Assembly: GCA_964636675.1 (NCBI GenBank)
Contig: CAZWUO010000125.1
Location: forward strand, 1 to 11,127
Origin: JALUUH01 sp964636675
Lineage (GTDB): Bacteria > Pseudomonadota > Gammaproteobacteria > S012-40
Direction of reading: 5' to 3'
DNA length: 11,127 bases
Shown: positions 8,010-11,127 of the stretch, one piece after another
Layout: the number at the start of each line of letters is the position of its first letter
Position numbering within the stretch: the first letter of the stretch is position 1
The notes under the pieces: generated by a model
The model's input: only the letters and a program-made list of their open reading frames with translations
What the model was told of the DNA's origin: nothing
The model's database searches: none
Made by a program: the position numbers and the translations under genes

Positions 8010-8476
8010 TGTCCGTTCTATATTTATAGTCATAAATTTGATCCGATTGAACTAGTGCGAAGACGTGGGAAAAAAGTGAGGCCGCATATTCTTGCGCCTT
8101 CAATAATTGCTAGTCCAATTATAACTTTAATGCTGATTTGAATGGAAGCATTATCTCAAATCACCACTAACGGTTTCTGAATTGTTTCAAGCGCCGTTAT
8201 TGGAAATGTAAAAATGGTCATCTATTCACACTTCGTTATTGTTTGGATAATTTCGGTTTTCCAGAAAACAGAGCGCCTAAGTGAATAGTAATAAGCTCGG
8301 TTTCAATAATTAATTCTACTTCTCTTGGTATTAGTAGTCAACGTAGGAACGAAATAATAATACAAGTGAGTATTGTTTGAGGAGCTTAAATAAGTTCACC
8401 ACTGTCTGTTATTGGAATGCCAGCTTTTATTGATCAATCTAGGTTGGTTGGTTTCACTGTGCCAGTAAGTATATTC

Positions 8477-8508
8477 GATTCATTAGTATTGTGATATACT
8501 AATGAATC
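8477..8508. repeat. Perfect 13-bp-arm palindrome
   Basis: GATTCATTAGTAT (8477-8489) and its exact reverse complement (8496-8508) flank a 6-nt spacer. There is no T-tract on either side. It could be a protein-binding operator, an RNA hairpin or the remains of a small repeat; the sequence does not decide between these. Confidence 0.7.
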
Positions 8509-8600
8509 CAGAAAGAAGGTCGTAATTATCGATCGTCATTTTTTGAAAAATGTTAGAAAGTAAGCAGCTCCTTCTGTCGTTTTTGTCGGTTTTCCAGTTG

Positions 8601-8608
8601 ATTTTTGT
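8601..8608. repeat. Left target-site duplication of the MITE
   Basis: ATTTTTGT directly abuts the left inverted repeat and is repeated exactly at 8808-8815 on the other side. Confidence 0.85.
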
Positions 8609-8636
8609 GTAACTTCTCATTAATCACCGGCACCTT
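8609..8636 (+). repeat. Left terminal inverted repeat of the MITE
   Basis: This is 28 bp beginning GTAACTTCTC and ending CGGCACCTT, identical to the reverse complement of 8780-8807. Confidence 0.88.
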
Positions 8637-8779
8637 TGTTTTCAATAGGTTACAGGCAAGAAAAAGTATGAAAAAAATTATTTTGACCATTCCTCAATAA
8701 ACAATCAATGACTTAGACGTGATTTTTCTTGAAAAATTAATAATTTTCATTTTTTATGCGCTATAACTATATGATTTAT

Positions 8780-8807
8780 AAGGTGCCGGTGATTAATGAG
8801 AAGTTAC
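8780..8807 (-). repeat. Right terminal inverted repeat of the MITE
   Basis: This is 28 bp, an exact inverted copy of 8609-8636. Confidence 0.88.
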
Positions 8808-8815
8808 ATTTTTGT
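8808..8815. repeat. Right target-site duplication of the MITE
   Basis: ATTTTTGT is an exact copy of 8601-8608. Removing the element and one copy restores a continuous flank reading CAGTTGATTTTTGTATTTCG. Confidence 0.85.
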
Positions 8816-8934
8816 ATTTCGACAGTTTTTTCAACTGTTTCCCAATCAAAGGAATAATGACACTTTAAACACGTGCACGGGTAATTTTTTTTCCGGTGCC
8901 GATGGTAATTGCTTAGTTGCTTGTCTCTGGTTGC

Positions 8935-8955
8935 TATATGCTGGGTGAGCATATA
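8935..8955. repeat. Hairpin with perfect 8-bp stem
   Basis: TATATGCT (8935-8942) and AGCATATA (8948-8955) enclose a 5-nt loop. It is the first of a series of hairpins that continues to 9203. Confidence 0.65.
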
Positions 8956-9000
8956 AGACTAGTACTCCGTCCATCTCTAATTGTAGGTGTCTGTGAGTCT

Positions 9001-9082
9001 TCAAGCGGTTAGTTGCAAAGCATTTTCACGAGAAATAATGATTCTATTGCGAGTGAAAATAACGCAGCAGATGACCGCTTGA
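9001..9082. repeat. 82-bp nested imperfect palindrome
   Basis: The outer arms TCAAGCGGT (9001-9009) and ACCGCTTGA (9074-9082) are perfect 9-bp complements. Inside them, GTTGC and GCAGC pair with one wobble. ATTTTCAC (9022-9029) and GTGAAAAT (9053-9060) form a perfect 8-bp inner stem around a 23-nt loop. Three aligned stems in one 82-bp unit are unlikely by chance. The shape is that of a dispersed intergenic palindromic repeat (like ERIC or other small non-autonomous elements) or of a structured RNA. It has no clear target duplication, so mobility is not shown. Confidence 0.7.
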
Positions 9083-9087
9083 AGGAA

Positions 9088-9100
9088 CACCCTAAGGGTG
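9088..9100. repeat. Short perfect hairpin
   Basis: CACCC and GGGTG enclose TAA, 5 bp after the 82-bp palindrome. No T-tract follows on either strand, so it is not a typical terminator. Confidence 0.5.
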
Positions 9101-9119
9101 CTAACCGAGCTGATCAGTC

Positions 9120-9152
9120 TAGCGTTGGCGTTGCTTGATAGAGATAACGCTA
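9120..9152. repeat. Hairpin with 7-bp stem
   Basis: TAGCGTT (9120-9126) and AACGCTA (9146-9152) are perfect complements around a 19-nt loop, with a possible further G-T pair. Confidence 0.5.
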
Positions 9153-9185
9153 CTTGCGATACTATGTCTTGTTCTGAACGGCTAG

Positions 9186-9203
9186 GTCAGCGCTGATACT
9201 GAC
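9186..9203. repeat. Hairpin/palindrome
   Basis: GTCAG and CTGAC pair around 8 nt. The alternative self-complementary TCAGCGCTGA (9187-9196) overlaps it, so two folds compete. Confidence 0.45.
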
Positions 9204-9353
9204 AATCTGGACTGTACTAGGTTGAGGTAGCCAAATATTATCAAGTATTCAATAGTTTATGTTTCATAATTGCGGCCTATTTTAAGCATACAATTACCTG
9301 ATTGTCCTCGAAATTTAAATGACGTTCTGAGTGATCGTTATCTCAATAAACTT

Positions 9354-9370
9354 ATATATTAGTAATATAT
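9354..9370. repeat. AT-only 17-bp palindrome
   Basis: ATATATTA and TAATATAT flank a single G. Low complexity makes chance occurrence possible in this AT-rich stretch. Confidence 0.4.
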
Positions 9371-9509
9371 TATATTTCTCCAAAATAATTGTCAGTTTTT
9401 ATGTGTAATAATAGATTCTCATGGCACGTATTAAAATTTGAAAGTATAGCTTGACTGTTTGCATGTTAAATCAGGAGTCCATAGGGGTATCTTTCTTAAA
9501 TAGTTAAAA

Positions 9510-10448
9510 TTATGTGACTCGGTGCGTATTATTAACTATTTCTTCAAACTCATCTAGCCATAATATGTGTTGGTAGTCAGTTGCTGCTCCATAAAAGGCG
9601 CCATATCTATGTGCTGTCGACATTTCAGAAAGTATTAAATTTTTATCTAAGTTTCTTGATAGTGTTTGCACCAGTTCAATTACTGGTTTATTGTGATGTG
9701 GGAATGGCATTAATTCTTTCTCAATCGTATTTGCATTAGCCTCATTTAGTTCGCCATTCAGCCCGGCCCAGCTTCTTCTTGTGTTGCCTATAATAATGTG
9801 GTTTTGGATTCGCGATCTAAGTTTTAATAGTGTAGATTGCAATGCTGCTCGCATTTCATTTTTAACATCATTTCTTGGGTTAGCTATATTGAATATATCA
9901 CACTGATCTAGAAATAGACCATCATAGTCATATGATGATAGTGTGATATTACATGCATCTAAAAATTTATCTTGCCATTCAGTAACTCTTGGGTCAATTA
10001 ATCGTCTTCTTTTATTTTCTTTTCCAATTACCGGAATATCGCAATTATCATACATACACCATGGGTTCAATGCCTCGCGCACTTTATCATGTCCTGGCCC
10101 AGGAGAAGTGGTTTCTTCAATAACCATCTGGTAAGCCAACATTATTATATCTGGATTCAATTCGCGTACTCTATTCCTCCATTTTACAAAGCTATTTCTA
10201 GTATCTTGTGGAACTATTATTAGTGGATATTTAGCAGCTAAGTGCTCTTGATTTTCTTGTCCTGGCGTATCGGGACTAATATATGCAATGCAGAATAACC
10301 TTGGTATTGTGTCAATTTTTTGTAATCTAAGTTTGGAGCTAAGACTTAATGGTACCACTTGCGGTGCAGAGAATAATTCAGGGATGTGAAGTAAGCTTAT
10401 TCCGGTTGCTAGAGAACATGTGCTTTTAACAAATTTACGTCTATTCAT
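9510..10448 (-). CDS. Tat-exported putative glycoside hydrolase (GHL15-like)
   Basis: The protein has 312 residues. The N-terminus, MNRRKFVKSTCSLATGISLL, has a twin-arginine motif (NRRKFVK, residues 2-8) followed by a moderately hydrophobic stretch to about residue 28. This suggests export in a folded state by the Tat system to the periplasm or beyond. The mature part looks like a TIM-barrel glycosidase of the putative GHL15 kind. YDGLFLDQCD (175-184) ends a beta strand with an Asp (D181) where such enzymes often carry an acid, and HIIIGNTRRSW (217-227) followed by NGELNEAN (231-238) gives further acidic candidates (E233, E236). No activity is established. By context it might cut, trim or release the polymer made by this locus. 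The ATG has AAGGG 7 nt upstream. It is separated by long gaps from both neighbours and is probably a single-gene transcript or the end of the ugd one. Confidence 0.72.
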   Translation of the reverse strand: MNRRKFVKSTCSLATGISLLHIPELFSAPQVVPLSLSSKLRLQKIDTIPRLFCIAYISPDTPGQENQEHLAAKYPLIIVPQDTRNSFVKWRNRVRELNPDIIMLAYQMVIEETTSPGPGHDKVREALNPWCMYDNCDIPVIGKENKRRRLIDPRVTEWQDKFLDACNITLSSYDYDGLFLDQCDIFNIANPRNDVKNEMRAALQSTLLKLRSRIQNHIIIGNTRRSWAGLNGELNEANANTIEKELMPFPHHNKPVIELVQTLSRNLDKNLILSEMSTAHRYGAFYGAATDYQHILWLDEFEEIVNNTHRVT

Positions 10449-10455
10449 TTAACTA

Positions 10456-10460
10456 CCCTT
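10456..10460 (-). promoter_or_regulatory. Ribosome binding site of the putative hydrolase
   Basis: AAGGG on the minus strand, 7 nt before the ATG at 10448-10446, supports that start and so the twin-arginine N-terminus. Confidence 0.65.
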
Positions 10461-10505
10461 GTTTCAAAAGTACATCTTTAAATTATTAACAACGCTTAAA
10501 ATATA

Positions 10506-10533
10506 AAAATATACGGTTTATCTTCTATTACAA
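10506..10533 (-). promoter_or_regulatory. Weak sigma70-like promoter candidate
   Basis: On the minus strand, TTGTAA (10533-10528) and TATTTT (10511-10506) are 16 nt apart, each matching 4 of 6 consensus bases. The pair lies about 60 bp upstream of the putative hydrolase start. AT-rich sequence yields such matches by chance, so support is low. Confidence 0.22.
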
Positions 10534-10545
10534 CTTAAAGAACCG

Positions 10546-10558
10546 CGCCCTATGGGCG
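10546..10558. repeat. GC-rich hairpin
   Basis: CGCCC and GGGCG enclose TAT. An A7 run lies just to its right, so on the minus strand the T-run comes before the hairpin and not after it. The order is wrong for a terminator of the ugd transcript. Confidence 0.45.
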
Positions 10559-10738
10559 GGGGTAAAAAAATCTTTGCGTAAATTTTGTTTGCTTCATAGT
10601 TAACCATCATGTATAAATTATGATTCTTGATCTGTGGCTTCTCATAACTTGGCAATTGAATCGATCTGAAAGTATATTTAACGGAACGTAAAAGCAGTAA
10701 TCTTGCAAGTAATTTTCTAGTTTGCACAGGAACCGTAA

Positions 10739-10780
10739 ACCCTTATAGGGTCTATTCACAACCACGTCCTGTAGATGTGG
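10739..10780. repeat. Pair of hairpins in the ugd 3' region
   Basis: ACCCT/AGGGT (10739-10751, loop TAT) and CCACGTC/GATGTGG (10762-10780, one G-T pair) stand 44-85 bp beyond the ugd stop. In the ugd transcript the last is followed only by TTTACGG, so they could protect the 3' end or weakly terminate, but neither is a textbook terminator. Confidence 0.4.
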
Positions 10781-10823
10781 CTTTGTTTTATTATAGAAAA
10801 ATAGCCTCATAGTTGATGCTTAG

Positions 10824-11127
10824 TTATAATATATTGCGGCCAACACAAACGTATTCAAAACCTGCTTCCATCATTTGTGATGGCTCATAAACATTTCTTA
10901 GGTCAATAAATACATTTCCAGACATATTTTGTTTAATATCCGCTAGTTTCATCGCTCGATACGCATTCCACTCAGTCATTAGTACTACTGCATCGGCACC
11001 TTCTACTGTTGATAATATATCGTCACAGTAATGTACTGATTCTGGAAGTAGATGCTTGGCTTCTTGCATGCTCTGAGGGTCGTGGGCTCTAACAATTGCA
11101 CCTTTTTCTATCAGTGCTGGCAAGATA
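10824..11127 (-). CDS. ugd: UDP-glucose 6-dehydrogenase, C-terminal part
   Basis: This is the last 100 or so codons of a gene that enters from the right edge; its start is outside. The reading runs ILPALIEKGAIVRAHDPQSM, then GADAVVLMTEWNAYR and VFIDLRNVYEP, ending GFEYVCVGRNIL. The T-E-W-N and D-x-R-N motifs, and the closing G-R, are characteristic of the UDP-binding C-terminal domain of UDP-glucose/GDP-mannose dehydrogenases, and the sequence is closest to the UDP-glucose type. The enzyme oxidises UDP-glucose twice with NAD to UDP-glucuronate in the cytoplasm. It would supply an acidic sugar, or a precursor of other uronic acids, to the polysaccharide. The catalytic Cys and the Rossmann NAD site lie beyond the window. 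Confidence 0.9.
   Translation of the reverse strand, partial: ILPALIEKGAIVRAHDPQSMQEAKHLLPESVHYCDDILSTVEGADAVVLMTEWNAYRAMKLADIKQNMSGNVFIDLRNVYEPSQMMEAGFEYVCVGRNIL

Larger units (their letters stand above)
8609..8807. mobile_element. 199-bp MITE with IS66-like terminal repeats
   Basis: Two perfect 28-bp terminal inverted repeats (8609-8636 and 8780-8807) bound a 143-bp AT-rich centre that has no open frame of note. Both ends read GTAACTTCTC inward. An exact 8-bp duplication (ATTTTTGT) flanks the element. GTAA ends, repeats in the 20-30 bp range and an 8-bp duplication are the hallmarks of the IS66 family, so this is best read as a non-autonomous derivative moved by an IS66-type transposase supplied elsewhere. 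The perfect identity of the ends and of the duplication suggests a fairly recent insertion. The centre carries further self-complementary AT tracts. Family assignment is inference from the ends only. Confidence 0.85.
7908..9509. other. 1.6 kb gene-free, AT-rich region with MITE and hairpins
   Basis: No open frame of useful length or recognisable protein segment occurs on either strand between the putative hydrolase and wzy. The contents that I can support are a hairpin at 7992-8009, a 13-bp-arm palindrome at 8477-8508, a complete MITE at 8609-8807, a run of hairpins at 8935-9203 that includes a long nested palindrome, and an AT palindrome at 9354-9370. The parts 8010-8476 and 9204-9500 show nothing I can name. 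The wzy promoter should lie somewhere here, but no site stands out. It may be decayed former coding sequence, an RNA-producing region, or an accumulation of insertions. Confidence 0.75.
10449..10823. other. 375-bp intergenic region between ugd and the putative hydrolase
   Basis: Two overlapping open frames of 67-69 codons occur on the minus strand (10518-10727 from GTG, 10607-10810), but neither resembles a known protein or has a clear ribosome binding site. The region carries small hairpins at 10546-10558, 10739-10751 and 10762-10780 and a weak promoter-like pair near 10506-10533. I see no strong intrinsic terminator after ugd. Confidence 0.6.

Noticed and set aside
8253..8597. 12-bp direct repeat TCGGTTTTCCAG at 8253-8264 and 8586-8597
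   Set aside because: It is short, has no other matching flanks and can occur by chance in this composition.
8881..8910. GGTGCCGATGGTAATT resembling part of the MITE end
   Set aside because: Only the first 7 bases match the element end well, so a second degenerate copy is not supported.
9120..9152. Integron attC-like site from TAACGCTA and GTTGG motifs
   Set aside because: The inverse core and core motifs (RYYYAAC, GTTRRRY) are not correctly placed, and there is no integrase or cassette pattern.
7908..9509. JUMPstart/ops element for RfaH-dependent expression
   Set aside because: No GGCGGTAG core was seen on either strand in the wzy leader or elsewhere in the gap.
7908..9509. tRNA, CRISPR array or group II intron in the gap
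   Set aside because: No cloverleaf, no regularly spaced direct repeats, and no domain V-like hairpin or reverse transcriptase frame was seen.
10546..10567. GC hairpin beside an A7 run as a terminator
   Set aside because: For the minus-strand transcript the T-run precedes the stem, and no plus-strand gene has a T-run after it.
10518..10810. Two overlapping minus-strand frames of 67-69 codons between ugd and the putative hydrolase
   Set aside because: They overlap in different frames, start poorly and show no family motif; kept only as a mention of the gap.

Overview
The window is part of a bacterial surface-polysaccharide (exopolysaccharide, capsule or O-antigen) locus of the Wzx/Wzy type. 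Every supported gene lies on the minus strand, so transcription runs from high to low coordinates. The gene families point to a Gram-negative bacterium. I would guess a gammaproteobacterium, but nothing here fixes the taxon.

In transcription order the layout is as follows. (1) 11127-10824: C-terminal end of a UDP-glucose 6-dehydrogenase, which makes the UDP-glucuronate precursor. (2) 10823-10449: 375 bp without a gene, holding a few hairpins and a possible promoter. (3) 10448-9510: a protein with a twin-arginine signal that resembles the GHL15-type putative glycoside hydrolases. (4) 9509-7908: a 1.6 kb gene-free, AT-rich stretch. It holds a complete 199-bp MITE with IS66-like ends and an exact 8-bp target duplication, a long nested palindrome at 9001-9082, and several other hairpins. 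(5) 7907-4055: a tightly packed block of wzy polymerase, GT4 glycosyltransferase and wzx flippase, with overlapping or nearly abutting ends. (6) 4062-2482: two different class I SAM-dependent methyltransferases. (7) 2462-2256: the C-terminal stub of a deleted glycosyltransferase. (8) 2252-579: a complete GT4 glycosyltransferase followed by a hexapeptide-repeat acyltransferase. (9) 481-1: the N-terminus of a bi-domain oxidoreductase that continues off the left edge.

The genes fit one pathway. Ugd supplies an acidic sugar nucleotide, the glycosyltransferases extend a lipid-linked repeat unit, and the methyltransferases and acyltransferase may decorate it. Wzx flips the unit and Wzy polymerises it. 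The Tat-exported putative hydrolase could trim or release polymer outside the cytoplasm. No priming transferase, Wza, Wzb, Wzc or Wzz is visible here.

The main structural surprises are the clean MITE, the hairpin-rich gene-free region that splits the locus, and the glycosyltransferase stub. The stub sits at a sharp base-composition step and suggests recombinational remodelling of the repeat unit. I did not find convincing evidence for a wholly new system. The hairpin-rich region at 8935-9203 and the Tat-exported hydrolase are the best places to look for something undescribed.
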